NCBI GenBank assembly: GCA_902727895.1
Contig: CACVAP010000068.1
Location: 26,058-90,057, forward strand
Reading direction: 5' to 3'
Length of the DNA stretch: 64,000 nt
Source of the DNA: an uncultured Sulfurovum sp.
GTDB lineage: Bacteria > Campylobacterota > Campylobacteria > Campylobacterales > Sulfurovaceae
Shown: positions 1 through 10,494 of the stretch, in pieces
Layout of the letters: each line of letters starts with the position of its first letter
Position numbering within the stretch: the first letter of the stretch is position 1
Made by a program: the position numbers and the translations under genes
The notes under the pieces: generated by a model
Seen by the model: the letters and a program-made list of their open reading frames with translations, nothing else
Database searches by the model: none
What the model was told of the DNA's origin: nothing

Positions 1-1797
1 AAAAGTGCCACCTACAGTGTTATTGTTGATATAGATGAAAAAAGTCTTCAAGAGTTTGGACAGTGGCCTTGGTCTCGGCTTATTGACGCTAAACTTATTA
101 GTCTAACACATGATATGACACCCTCAGCAATAGGGATTAATATTCTTTTTCCTGAAGAGGATAGCTTATCTCCATTGTCTATGCAAAAGTTTTATCAAAA
201 ATATTTTGATACAACGATTGATTTAACTGCCTTACCCCTTAAACTCCAAGATAACGATAAGTTTTTATGGGAGATTATTAACAGTTCAAATGCAACGCTT
301 CCTATTTATTTACAGAACAAATTTAATTCAGCAGAACATTGTGAAGAAATGAGCTATAAAAAGAATCGTTTTTCTGATATTAAGAGTAACTTTGTAGTAG
401 AGGAGCTTCTTTGTAATCATCCTTTTATACAAGATAAAATTGAAAATTTTGGTTTTATTAATGCATGGAGTGATAGTGATGGTGTCTTCAGGAGAGTGCC
501 TCTTTTTATGAAATATAAAAACGAGACCTTTCCTTCTTTTTCACTCGCAACGCTGTTAAGTTTTTATGAAGCGCTTCTCTTTGATACGAGAGAAGATACG
601 GTATTGGTTAATTTTTCTTTAAATAGACCAAAAATATTGTCTGCTTCAGATGTATTGAATGGTAAAGTCTCCAAACAAGATATCCAAGGTAAGGTTGTTA
701 TATTAGGTTCCTCGATAGTTGGCTTAAATCCAAGATATAAGATTGCCAATGGAGAGTATATCTCAAATAATATGATACATGCAATGCTTGTGGATAATAT
801 TTTAAATGATACCTTTTTAGTTCAACCAGAGTATTATAAAAAAATCAATATTATGCTGTCTTTTTTACTCTCCTTGAGTGTCCTTTTCTTGTTATCGAAA
901 AAACGCTATTCTAAAATAGTACTTTTTTTGTTATTTTTTGGGTTTACTAGTATTCTTTTTCTATTTATAAGCTATATGAATGGGGTTTATATCTCTATTG
1001 GTTATTTATGGGTTTCATTTTTATCATTTTTTATTTTATTGATTTTTTATCATTTAAGGACGCTCAATAAAGAACAAGAAGAGCAAGAAAAGTTTTTAAT
1101 TCGTCAAAGTAAATTGGCTTCCATGGGAGAGATGATTTCCTTGATTGCACACCAATGGAGACAGCCTCTCTCAGCTATTAATGGGATTGTTTTAAATATG
1201 GACATTGATAGTCGTAAAGAGAAACTTCATGGACAAAGACTCAATCAGTATTTAGATGAAATAGAAGGAACCACAGCTTATTTATCGAAAACTATTAATG
1301 ACTTTACAGACTTTTTCTCAACCAATAAACAGGCACAAAGCTTTGACCTTCAATCTGTCATTGAGCAGGCAAAGCATTTGTCAGCACTTTCTTTAACACA
1401 AAAGGTTGTGACAATTTACCGAAGCAGTGAAGATATTGAGGTTAAGGGATATCCTTCTGAGCTTGTACAGTCTCTCTTGGTTCTTTTTAATAATGCTGTT
1501 TCTATTTGTCTTGAAAGATTAGAAGTCATAGGCGAAGGAAAAGTCTTTATTGATACGAAGAGGGTCGGTAAGAATATTGTAATATCTGTTGAAGATAATG
1601 GAGGAGGAATTGCTAAAAAAGATATGAAAAAGATATTTAATCCGTATTTTACAACAAAAGATAAGCAACATGGGACAGGTTTAGGACTTTATATTTTAAG
1701 ACTCATCGTTGAAGATAGTATGAATGGTAAAGTCTCTTTACGTAATGGTAAAGAGGGTGCTATTTTTAGCATTGAGATACCTATACATATAAAGTAA
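1..1797 (+). CDS. CHASE2-domain sensor histidine kinase (5' truncated by window edge)
   Basis: Frame is open from base 1 (SATYSVIVDIDEKSLQEFGQWPWSR, CHASE2-like), TM segments, H-box SLIAHQWRQPLSAI, HATPase motifs DNGGGI and GTGLGLY. Confidence 0.9.
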   Translation, partial: KSATYSVIVDIDEKSLQEFGQWPWSRLIDAKLISLTHDMTPSAIGINILFPEEDSLSPLSMQKFYQKYFDTTIDLTALPLKLQDNDKFLWEIINSSNATLPIYLQNKFNSAEHCEEMSYKKNRFSDIKSNFVVEELLCNHPFIQDKIENFGFINAWSDSDGVFRRVPLFMKYKNETFPSFSLATLLSFYEALLFDTREDTVLVNFSLNRPKILSASDVLNGKVSKQDIQGKVVILGSSIVGLNPRYKIANGEYISNNMIHAMLVDNILNDTFLVQPEYYKKINIMLSFLLSLSVLFLLSKKRYSKIVLFLLFFGFTSILFLFISYMNGVYISIGYLWVSFLSFFILLIFYHLRTLNKEQEEQEKFLIRQSKLASMGEMISLIAHQWRQPLSAINGIVLNMDIDSRKEKLHGQRLNQYLDEIEGTTAYLSKTINDFTDFFSTNKQAQSFDLQSVIEQAKHLSALSLTQKVVTIYRSSEDIEVKGYPSELVQSLLVLFNNAVSICLERLEVIGEGKVFIDTKRVGKNIVISVEDNGGGIAKKDMKKIFNPYFTTKDKQHGTGLGLYILRLIVEDSMNGKVSLRNGKEGAIFSIEIPIHIK

Positions 1798-2328
1798 AAT
1801 AAATATACTAAATGTTAATAATAGTAATAAGATGAAGAACTCTTGAAAATAATGTAGAGGGAAGAGTTGAATTAATAAAGAATCATTGGAAAATATCCAA
1901 GAGTTATTTTTGAAAAATAGGTTATGAAAAAGTTCAAAACTTTTTATAAAATTTAAAGAAAATACAATTAATAATATATTTATGCTGATACCTAGCGCAA
2001 TAACAGACTTAATTATCTTTTTGAAAAAAAATAATAAAATAACAACACTTAAGAGAGTAAAAATTATCCATAAATCATAAGTTTTTTCAAATACCTTTTT
2101 TACATCTAAAAGATGTCTTTTCTCATAAATAGTATAGGTATCAAGTTCTATAAACCCCATATACTTTTGATGAATTAGATACGTCCATGTAGCTTCTTGT
2201 AGAGTAGGGTTTTTTATAGTATTTCCTAATGGAGAATGAAAAGAATATAATAGAAGTTCAAAAACAGATAAGTATAGACTAATTAGGACTATTATAGTTA
2301 GTAGAAAAAAGGATAGTCTTTTTACCAT
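1738..2328 (-). CDS. DUF1461/TIGR01906-like integral membrane protein
   Basis: Multiple TM helices; FHNLFFKNNSWIFSNDSLLIQLFPLHYF resembles the DUF1461 signature. Confidence 0.7.
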   Translation of the reverse strand: MVKRLSFFLLTIIVLISLYLSVFELLLYSFHSPLGNTIKNPTLQEATWTYLIHQKYMGFIELDTYTIYEKRHLLDVKKVFEKTYDLWIIFTLLSVVILLFFFKKIIKSVIALGISINILLIVFSLNFIKSFELFHNLFFKNNSWIFSNDSLLIQLFPLHYFQEFFILLLLLTFSIFILLYMYRYLNAKNSTLFTIT

Positions 2329-3353
2329 GTAAGTGCTATATTAACCTCATATTTTCGTTCTTTCTTACCCCTATAGTCTTTTAATTTGTAACTATGAAGA
2401 GCAATACTAAAGAGTGAATATTGATAGTCAAATCCGTAGAGTAAACTGTTATAGAGGAGACCAGTATTGATTTTTAGCGTATCATTAAAATATGATTTTG
2501 AAAGATTAATCCTTAGTGAATCTTCCAATTCATGATTAATTTCTTTTTCAAAAAGGTCTAGATAATTAATTTCTAGAATAGTATTACTATAAGGTTCTAG
2601 TGAAGTACCAATATTAGTGGTAGTAGGAATTTTCCCAACGTTTTCACTTAAAGTATTTCTAATATCTAAGACAGCAAGATTAAGTTTATAGTTTAGCTTA
2701 CTATCTAATACTTCATAAACTATACCTGTATCAAGAGCAATAGTATTTTCACTATTTGACTGTTCATTATTGAAATAATCTTTTAAACTATCATTATTAA
2801 TCATATCACGAATAGAGTAGTTGTAGTTCTTTTTAGTCTTTTTAATGGATTTTAAATTTAATCCGTAGTGCAAATTTTCTTGTTGCATTGCTAGCGTACC
2901 GACAATCATTTGATACTTCTCCATAGAACTTTCCATGGCACCTTTGGAACCAAAACCACTATGAGGAATAAAGTATGCATCAAGGCCATTGGCAATACCT
3001 AGAGACCAAGAAATATTATTATTTGTCTGATAGATAGAAGAAAAGTTATTGGCTGATATACTGATGGTATTCCCGATATTTTCATTCAGTAGCTCTGAAA
3101 TCTCTTGATTTTTATTTGTACTAGAAGATATATGATCTAACGCTTTCAAAAAATCATAACTTTGCTTATCTACAACAAGGGAAATATCAGTAAATGTTGC
3201 ATGTAACTTTTCGTCTTTACTTAAAGAAGAGAGTTTTGCAGGATTTAAAAAGACGGCATTATGGTTGCCACCTCTTTGTGTTAAAGTTGAGTTTGGACTT
3301 TGAGCTTGTGTTATGGTCACTAGCAATAAGGGTAATAATATTTTTTTTAGCAT
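2322..3353 (-). CDS. TraF-like (PF13729-type) outer membrane beta-barrel protein
   Basis: Signal peptide, GGNHNAVFLNPAKLS N-terminus, alternating beta-rich body; tightly packed in a cluster with its neighbours. Confidence 0.55.
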   Translation of the reverse strand: MLKKILLPLLLVTITQAQSPNSTLTQRGGNHNAVFLNPAKLSSLSKDEKLHATFTDISLVVDKQSYDFLKALDHISSSTNKNQEISELLNENIGNTISISANNFSSIYQTNNNISWSLGIANGLDAYFIPHSGFGSKGAMESSMEKYQMIVGTLAMQQENLHYGLNLKSIKKTKKNYNYSIRDMINNDSLKDYFNNEQSNSENTIALDTGIVYEVLDSKLNYKLNLAVLDIRNTLSENVGKIPTTTNIGTSLEPYSNTILEINYLDLFEKEINHELEDSLRINLSKSYFNDTLKINTGLLYNSLLYGFDYQYSLFSIALHSYKLKDYRGKKERKYEVNIALTW

Positions 3354-3354
3354 G

Positions 3355-6213
3355 CTAGTTGGTTCTTAGATAGGTTGAAAGGTTATCTAAGCCTATGGTT
3401 CCATTACTTGACCCAGTAATATTCTCAAGATAATCTTCTACCGTTGTTTTCGTTTCATCTCCATCTGGAAAAAGATCTTGAATATTTGCTACTTGTTCTA
3501 GACTTTGTTTAATGCCCATTACATCCCCATTATCATCTAGGGTGGGACAAGGAAAGTAGCTTTTACCATCTATTGCATTTGTAGATAGTTTAAAGTCTTT
3601 ATCACAAGTACCAGAAGTTAAGATAGGCGTATTATTATTTGCATTGGCACTAACCAATTGATAAAAACTTTGGTACCCATTACTTGAGTTACCTACATCT
3701 ACTTCTACTAGGGTTAAGTTATGCTCTATACCATTTTGATTAAAGGTAATTTTACCTTTGTAGGAGTGAAATGTTCCATCTTGACAACTATCATTTGGAT
3801 CATTGGCATAAACCACAGCACAGGCAGCAGCTTCAGAATTATCTAAAACACTATTGCCATTTAAGTCATCAGATGAGTTTATGTCAACACCATTTGCCCA
3901 TTTTTGAACCGTATCAGCATCTCCTCCAAAGAGTAGCTTCACTGAATTTGTTAATGAGGTTAATCGAACTAGTCCAAGGTTATAACAACTATCTTCTTCT
4001 ATTTGTGTTAAGGTCGTTGTGTCAGTACAGTCAAGCCCTTGTACTATATTACTATAATAAGTATCAGCTGCGTTTAGTTTACTAATGGTACTAACTGCAT
4101 CATTGTCTTCCGTAATATTATTTACAAAGTCATTAAAGTTACTAGTATTGCCTTCACTCATAGCTGCTGTAATGTCAAACACAGTATAACCACTGCTTCC
4201 TACATAGGCACCTGCAATATTCATATTGACAGTATCATCATCTAAGTTAGGATAAGCATCTCGATTATTGAGTAATTGGTTAAGGACAAAGGAGTAGTCT
4301 GTATTGTCTAAGGCATTTTGAATACCATTTTCGGTTTTAGGATAATCAGAACCTGAGTTTTCAAATATATTTGTAATATGTATGGTTAAGTTAGCTCTTT
4401 CACTTTCTCCAGCATCATTATACGCAGTATATTGTAAATAGTATAAGTTCGTAGATTCATAGTCTAAATAACTTAATACTGTAAGTTTAGCACTTGTATC
4501 TGCTTGAAACTTATTACTTCCAGAGCCATAAAAATTAAACCCTGATATATTAGAGTCTCCACTACTCGAAATGTTTAGTTGTCCAATAAAACTTCCAATA
4601 GAGCGATTTTCAGGAATAGTAATACTTTTATCCAGCACAATAGGGGTGATATCAGCTATATCATTAATTTGGATTTGAATTTCTACTTCATTACTTTCGC
4701 CAATACTATTACTGGCTTGTAGATTAAAAATATAATTATTTTTAGTTTCATAATCAAAATTTTGTGTGGAAAAGATTTCTCCTTCAGGGAAGATAGTGAA
4801 GAATTGACTATCTTCGCCTGAAAGCGTGTAAGTTGTGATTGGCGTTGTTCCCTCATCTTCAAGTAGCACAGTCCCTATAAGTATATTTGTTCCATTATTT
4901 TCATTAATAGAAAGTGTTGAACTTTTAAGAGTTGGAACTCGTAAAATAGTCTCATTGACATCTAATACTTGAATAAAGATATTTTGATTACTTATGTTAA
5001 AGTAACTATCAGTAGCTTCAATATTTAATTCAAAAATATTATCTTTATTATTGTCTTGTGGATTTTCAAAATCTATTACTGATAAAAAAGAAAGTTCTTG
5101 AGTCGTTTCATTATAGGTGAAGTTACGAGCATCAGTACCTAATAACTTAATAGACATTGTTGAGATATCAGTAATCTCTATTTTTTGTATAAATGTTAGG
5201 TTTTCATTGATTTGAATCTCTGTATTATTGTTTTCAAATATTGGTGCAATCAAGTCAGAGTCTTGATTGTTAAGAATATCATTAATAACTTGAGAGAGTT
5301 TATTTTGGTACTCTTCTGATAATTTTGTTTGGTCACTTATAGGATTGTATTTTAGTACATCTTCTATGCCGACAAAGCCATCACCATTAATATCTGTTTG
5401 AATAAGCTCTTGAGCAAGACTTTCTATTTGATTTGTAAGTTCATTGTTGTCTAAAGAAAGAGAGGTTATAAGCTTTTGATAAATTATTTCACTAATAACC
5501 GTGACATTGGCTTTTTGTATACTTTTAATGTGAGAGCCTAAGACTAGAAGATGAAAGGTACCATGGTTTATTGTTCCTTGTTCATCAATAATTCCATCAT
5601 CATTAACATCAAAGTCTGTTCCTCCTGTTATTTCATAAAGGTAAAACATCTCGTTGTCTAATTTTTCTAAATAGAGATTGAAGTTTCCAATACTCTCTAT
5701 GCTATCCCCTTCACTGGTAAGTGTAGTTGCAAGTAGTTTTCTTTCAAGTTTATTTAACTCATAAAGTTTGACAGTTGCTTTTGAAAGAACACCGAGCTGT
5801 GCTTTCCCATTTGTAGTTGTTATACTTGAGTTAGTATCTATACTATCATTGTCAGATGTATTCGTTGTGTCGCTTGCTATGTCTGGACTTTCTTCTTCAG
5901 TAGTATCATTACTTATTTCAGTATTTTCTTCTTCATTCGTATTGTCAGTTGATGAATTAGTCGTTTCGTTAGCTGTTTCAGTACTTTCTTCTGCATTAGT
6001 ATCATTGGGAACTTCCGTATTCTCTTCCTCAATACTCTCACCATTTTCTATGCTAACTGTATCACTAAGTATATTATTTATGTCTTCTTCAGTGTTGCTA
6101 GACGAAGTACTATTGTTTTCTGAGTTCTGAAGTTCAGAGGTAGTACCTGTACTACCTCCTCCACATCCCATAAAACCAATAAGAATAAGTAAAATATATA
6201 TTTTTTTTTGCAT
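3355..6213 (-). CDS. Secreted lipoprotein with cadherin-like repeats
   Basis: Lipobox LIGFMGCGGG, Ser/Thr/Glu/Asn-rich linker, cadherin-like motifs (INENLTF, DFENPQDNN, DYETKNNYIFNLQASN, DYESTNLYYLQYTAYND). Confidence 0.7.
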   Translation of the reverse strand: MQKKIYILLILIGFMGCGGGSTGTTSELQNSENNSTSSSNTEEDINNILSDTVSIENGESIEEENTEVPNDTNAEESTETANETTNSSTDNTNEEENTEISNDTTEEESPDIASDTTNTSDNDSIDTNSSITTTNGKAQLGVLSKATVKLYELNKLERKLLATTLTSEGDSIESIGNFNLYLEKLDNEMFYLYEITGGTDFDVNDDGIIDEQGTINHGTFHLLVLGSHIKSIQKANVTVISEIIYQKLITSLSLDNNELTNQIESLAQELIQTDINGDGFVGIEDVLKYNPISDQTKLSEEYQNKLSQVINDILNNQDSDLIAPIFENNNTEIQINENLTFIQKIEITDISTMSIKLLGTDARNFTYNETTQELSFLSVIDFENPQDNNKDNIFELNIEATDSYFNISNQNIFIQVLDVNETILRVPTLKSSTLSINENNGTNILIGTVLLEDEGTTPITTYTLSGEDSQFFTIFPEGEIFSTQNFDYETKNNYIFNLQASNSIGESNEVEIQIQINDIADITPIVLDKSITIPENRSIGSFIGQLNISSSGDSNISGFNFYGSGSNKFQADTSAKLTVLSYLDYESTNLYYLQYTAYNDAGESERANLTIHITNIFENSGSDYPKTENGIQNALDNTDYSFVLNQLLNNRDAYPNLDDDTVNMNIAGAYVGSSGYTVFDITAAMSEGNTSNFNDFVNNITEDNDAVSTISKLNAADTYYSNIVQGLDCTDTTTLTQIEEDSCYNLGLVRLTSLTNSVKLLFGGDADTVQKWANGVDINSSDDLNGNSVLDNSEAAACAVVYANDPNDSCQDGTFHSYKGKITFNQNGIEHNLTLVEVDVGNSSNGYQSFYQLVSANANNNTPILTSGTCDKDFKLSTNAIDGKSYFPCPTLDDNGDVMGIKQSLEQVANIQDLFPDGDETKTTVEDYLENITGSSNGTIGLDNLSTYLRTN

Positions 6214-6218
6214 ACTTT

Positions 6219-9200
6219 TTACTCTTTTGGTTCAATAACTAAAAATGGTGTAGCATAATTTTGATAGTTATCAATATAGTCTTGTATCCAGTCAGGAATG
6301 ATAACTTTCTTTTGAATTTTTTGTATAGGGTCAAAGTTAAATGTTTCTACAGGAGTATTTAAATCTTTGTTAAATCCATAAAATGCCCCATCTTCAGCAA
6401 CAACAATCGCACGTACATTGGTATAGTCATTGGCATTATAGTCGACACCATTAATCGTTGTTTCTTCAAAGGAAAAGTCAGTTAAGCCTTTAGCTTTACC
6501 AGTTACGAGGTTAAGAACATTTAATCTATCCATACCTCCGTTGACAAATTTACTCATAAAGGTTGCCTGTCTCCATACATACACTCCAATGGTATTTCCT
6601 CCATCAAGAAGTTTGGTTCGCCATTCAGGTACGACAGTATTTTCATTTGCTTCCCCATTACCTAAGCTTACATAAAAATCACCATTTTTAGTTTTACTGA
6701 GTTTAGATTCTAATAGTCCTTGTAGCTCTCCAGCACGATAACCTTCCTCTCCTAGCGTTCCCTCTGCTGGACGCCACCAAAGAAGATACATCGTTTGTTT
6801 ATGTAGAGCAGTTTCTTTGTTAGGTGCATGATTGATTGTAATGTCAAATAAAACTGCTGAAGAGTTCTCTTCCACAACATAAACTTTTTGTTCTTCTTGG
6901 TTTAAGAAGTAAAGCCATCCTTTATCAGCACGTCTATACATTGTTGTCCAATCTTTATTGAATCCATCAATCTCTCCTATATCTTGGACCGTCCCATTGG
7001 TATCTAATTTCTTTAACATAGAAGTATTTCTATCTGTAAAATAGAGATAAGCAGGAGGTAACGTTTCATTTGGTTCAGGTACGACATAATCAGAAATAAC
7101 CTTAACAGGAACGGTTTTAACCGAACTTGGACTTAGTCCATCCGTCACAGAAAATGTAAAGTTCTGATCACCTCTATCTCCTAATATTGCATAAGCCTTG
7201 AGTTTTGCCGATATCAAACTTTGATACTCTAAGGCAAGCATAGAATCATTGAAAGTATGTTCAGTTGTACTTGAACCTGATATAAAGGCTTGTGAAAGTT
7301 CATCATCAGGGTCAGCCCAAGTAATATTAACAGTAAGGTTATTTTCATCCTTGATATAGTCTGGCTCGGCATACTCTCTAAGTACAATGGATTGAATAGG
7401 GTTAGTCATATTTGCTTCTTGATTTAGCATCGTTATATTGTTAAGCCAATTAGATACAGCAGTGTATCCATCTGTGCCTTCTGCCATATAACCACTGTGT
7501 GCTTTAATCGTACTATTAAGAGGTATTTGATCATTATTAGTTGCTTTATAATAACCACGTGCATAGACTAAGAGTTCCGAGTTGTTAATATCATTAAAAT
7601 CAATTCTATGAAGAGCTGATCCTAGTGTTTTACTCATTGAGTTTCTTAGATTACTTTCCCAAGTATATTGGGAGTATTGTGTATCACCTTTATTGGCTAA
7701 ATGCTTGTGAATAACAAAACGTGTCTCAGTATCTCTTAAAAATATACTGTCATTAAAGCGTTTTTCTTTTGGGTTGATATTTTCAAAGCTACTGTCATTA
7801 ATTCCACCACTTGTATGATTATTATGACATTCATAACAATTTTTTACCAATGATTGATAGGCTTTTTGAGCTTGAGCTGTATTGGTACTTAGGCTATTCT
7901 TGGTAAATGTAATTTTATCAGATAGTCCAGCAGCCAGTCTTGTTGAACCATAAGTAATCATTGCTTGGGTATCTTCACCTGACCAATGTTTAGAGTGATC
8001 GTAAAGTGCATTAATTCTAGTGATTTCTGTATTCACATTCTCATTATACTGAGCACCATAATCCTCATCTCGGTCTAAATCCCTACTTGAAGAGTTTGAA
8101 TGATCTTCATCTTCTGGAACACTTAAATCATCATTGAGAAGAAGACTCCATAAAAATGGTGCAGGGTGGTAGTCATTATCCATTCCCAAAGGGTTAATAG
8201 ATGCATAGTTATATGGGAAAATCTCTTCACTGTCTGGCATTTTATGTGCACCTAAAACAAAGTTTCTATAGGTCGCATTCATAATAGATATACCTGTCAT
8301 ATTAGAGAGGTTTAGTTTATCTGTTGCATTATGACAACTGATGCATGAACCACCACCATCTAATGCAGCTTTAGAAAAGAGTGGTGCAATGTTTTTGTGA
8401 AAGTCAGGAATCTCTTCAGTTGCATTATATTCACTAATATCTTTATCAGTTCCAATAATATCTGCTAAATTTCCTTTCATTTTTGTTTGTGCTGTAGAGA
8501 CATAGTTTTCAAAATAATCAATAACATCTTGGTTTCTATCCTGATGACATTGATTACAAGCATTAACACGATTTCTTACAAAGGAAACTTCTTGACGTTC
8601 AGCTCTAATTGGTAACCATAAATTATTTGCATTACCAGTACCATCAGTAAATTCAAACTTTTTGTTAACTTTCCAGACATAAAGACCTTCTTTTAAAACA
8701 ACACCTAAAGAGCCATCAGCTTCAGTTTGAATCATTGGGCTAGATGGAATGCTTAATTCTTGTGAGTTTTCAAGTCCTATTGCATAAGAATCTGAAAAAT
8801 GATGAGAAGGTATAAAAAACTGCATTCGAATGTCATGTGTATCAATTCCATTAAGTTGGTTTTGAACACCGTTATTTGAACGTCCAAGTGTTTCAACCAA
8901 GAAACCAGCTTTATCATTTAGATTATTATTAGTAAATGAAATTCTATTTTCACTTAATTCTGTAACCCCTGGCGCAACAGTTTTACTTACTGGTGGATAA
9001 AAGCTTCGTGGTTGCATAAAGTGATAACTATCAGAGTTTATAACAAGCTCACCTGATGAACTATTTACTGTTGAATTGATATCTTCAGGATAGTCTTTAA
9101 TATAGATTCCATAAGAACTGTCAACATCAGCTCTATAGGCATAGACAAAGCTTTCGTCATTATAGTGTTCTGGGTTTCTTGCAAGATTATATTCAACTCC

Positions 9201-10349
9201 TGAACTACTATCAAGTTTAGAAAGCGTAATGCTTGGGCTTCGTAAATCAAGTACTTCACGTTTGGTCATTAAAACATCACCTTCACCAATAAAGTTACCC
9301 ATATTTCCTGTGCGTGTTGCCTGACCCATTAAGATATAGTCTTTATATTTACCACTTTTAATTTGACGCGCTTGATAAATATTAGCTTGTGATTCATCAG
9401 GACGTGCTTCTTGTCCGTAAAACATAAAGTTATCACTACCATCTATTTGCATTTTCCAAAGTGAAAAACGGTTAACAGTAGCTTGGTGTTCCCATTCAGT
9501 AAAGACAACTAAGGGAATGTCTCCATCTTGATTGATAACTACTGGTTCTGTTTGGTGTGAATTGTTAAATCCAATTCTTGTTACAGCTCCAGTTACGGTG
9601 TCTAATTTATGAATTAAGGGAGCAGGTGCACGGTCATATTCATCAAGCATTACAGCAGAACTTTTATAGTTCATTGGAATGTCATCTCTTGTTACGGTTT
9701 TTGAGATAAGTAGCATTTCATGATTGTTGTCTTCATCATTTCCTATATAAGTAGGATAAGAATAACTTACTGAATAATCATTGGTAATGGCTGTGATTTT
9801 TTTAGTAGAGATATCCATTTTAAAGATACCTAAGTTTCTGTTTGGATTTAAATCATTTGCTTTGAGTGTATCATTAGGATCAAAGACAGGTTTACTCATA
9901 GAGATGTAAAGGCTTTTCCCATCAGGAGCAACATCAAAACTTTGGATTCTTACTTTCTCTACATCTGAACATTCATTGTCCAGTTCAGGATAAATCTGCC
10001 AAGTCTTATACGTTCCATCTTGTTGTTTTCTTGAAACTAATAGTTTGTCTTCAAACCCTGTGTCGTCATAACCTTCTGCAGGGAAACGTAAATCTGTTCT
10101 TGCATCTAATTGCGCCCATGCAATGTAAAATAAGTCAGGATGTGTTCTATCATCATCCTCATGATTTGAAATGGCTGTTTTAGGTATGAAATCAGCTCCA
10201 TCTAGTACGCCCTCAATTGGTGCACATTCTGTGATATCAGCTGTACCACCTTCAACAGTTTTATCTGAACTTGAAATACATCCTATCAGTAATATTCCTT
10301 GGAATACTAAGATAAGTATTTTATAAAATTTTTTCATTACATCTCCCAC
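6219..10349 (-). CDS. Large multiheme c-type lipoprotein, HzsA-related
   Basis: Lipobox ILLIGCISS; three CxxCH motifs (CNQCH, CISCH, CYECH); propeller-like TolB/HzsA-type sequence. Confidence 0.7.
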   Translation of the reverse strand: MGDVMKKFYKILILVFQGILLIGCISSSDKTVEGGTADITECAPIEGVLDGADFIPKTAISNHEDDDRTHPDLFYIAWAQLDARTDLRFPAEGYDDTGFEDKLLVSRKQQDGTYKTWQIYPELDNECSDVEKVRIQSFDVAPDGKSLYISMSKPVFDPNDTLKANDLNPNRNLGIFKMDISTKKITAITNDYSVSYSYPTYIGNDEDNNHEMLLISKTVTRDDIPMNYKSSAVMLDEYDRAPAPLIHKLDTVTGAVTRIGFNNSHQTEPVVINQDGDIPLVVFTEWEHQATVNRFSLWKMQIDGSDNFMFYGQEARPDESQANIYQARQIKSGKYKDYILMGQATRTGNMGNFIGEGDVLMTKREVLDLRSPSITLSKLDSSSGVEYNLARNPEHYNDESFVYAYRADVDSSYGIYIKDYPEDINSTVNSSSGELVINSDSYHFMQPRSFYPPVSKTVAPGVTELSENRISFTNNNLNDKAGFLVETLGRSNNGVQNQLNGIDTHDIRMQFFIPSHHFSDSYAIGLENSQELSIPSSPMIQTEADGSLGVVLKEGLYVWKVNKKFEFTDGTGNANNLWLPIRAERQEVSFVRNRVNACNQCHQDRNQDVIDYFENYVSTAQTKMKGNLADIIGTDKDISEYNATEEIPDFHKNIAPLFSKAALDGGGSCISCHNATDKLNLSNMTGISIMNATYRNFVLGAHKMPDSEEIFPYNYASINPLGMDNDYHPAPFLWSLLLNDDLSVPEDEDHSNSSSRDLDRDEDYGAQYNENVNTEITRINALYDHSKHWSGEDTQAMITYGSTRLAAGLSDKITFTKNSLSTNTAQAQKAYQSLVKNCYECHNNHTSGGINDSSFENINPKEKRFNDSIFLRDTETRFVIHKHLANKGDTQYSQYTWESNLRNSMSKTLGSALHRIDFNDINNSELLVYARGYYKATNNDQIPLNSTIKAHSGYMAEGTDGYTAVSNWLNNITMLNQEANMTNPIQSIVLREYAEPDYIKDENNLTVNITWADPDDELSQAFISGSSTTEHTFNDSMLALEYQSLISAKLKAYAILGDRGDQNFTFSVTDGLSPSSVKTVPVKVISDYVVPEPNETLPPAYLYFTDRNTSMLKKLDTNGTVQDIGEIDGFNKDWTTMYRRADKGWLYFLNQEEQKVYVVEENSSAVLFDITINHAPNKETALHKQTMYLLWWRPAEGTLGEEGYRAGELQGLLESKLSKTKNGDFYVSLGNGEANENTVVPEWRTKLLDGGNTIGVYVWRQATFMSKFVNGGMDRLNVLNLVTGKAKGLTDFSFEETTINGVDYNANDYTNVRAIVVAEDGAFYGFNKDLNTPVETFNFDPIQKIQKKVIIPDWIQDYIDNYQNYATPFLVIEPKE

Positions 10350-10494
10350 TTTATGTTTAATATAATAGGGTGATATAGGTTTAAGTTATATTAAATGTGT
10401 CTTTTTTAATCGCATTTAACAATAAAATAAAATAAAACAGTTAATCTTTATATATTAAAAAATATAAACAATATATTTATATTTTTTTGTAAGT

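Noticed and set aside
2322-3353. Possible conjugation (TraF) locus
   Set aside because: The family name is historical; no other conjugation genes are present and the protein looks like an ordinary OM barrel
5768-6130. Plus-strand 120-aa Ser/Val-rich ORF
   Set aside because: Antisense of the low-complexity Ser/Thr/Glu/Asn-rich linker of the cadherin-like lipoprotein
6219-10349. Hydrazine synthase / anammox function
   Set aside because: Only domain-level HzsA resemblance; no other anammox genes, and HzsA-related proteins appear in unrelated bacteria
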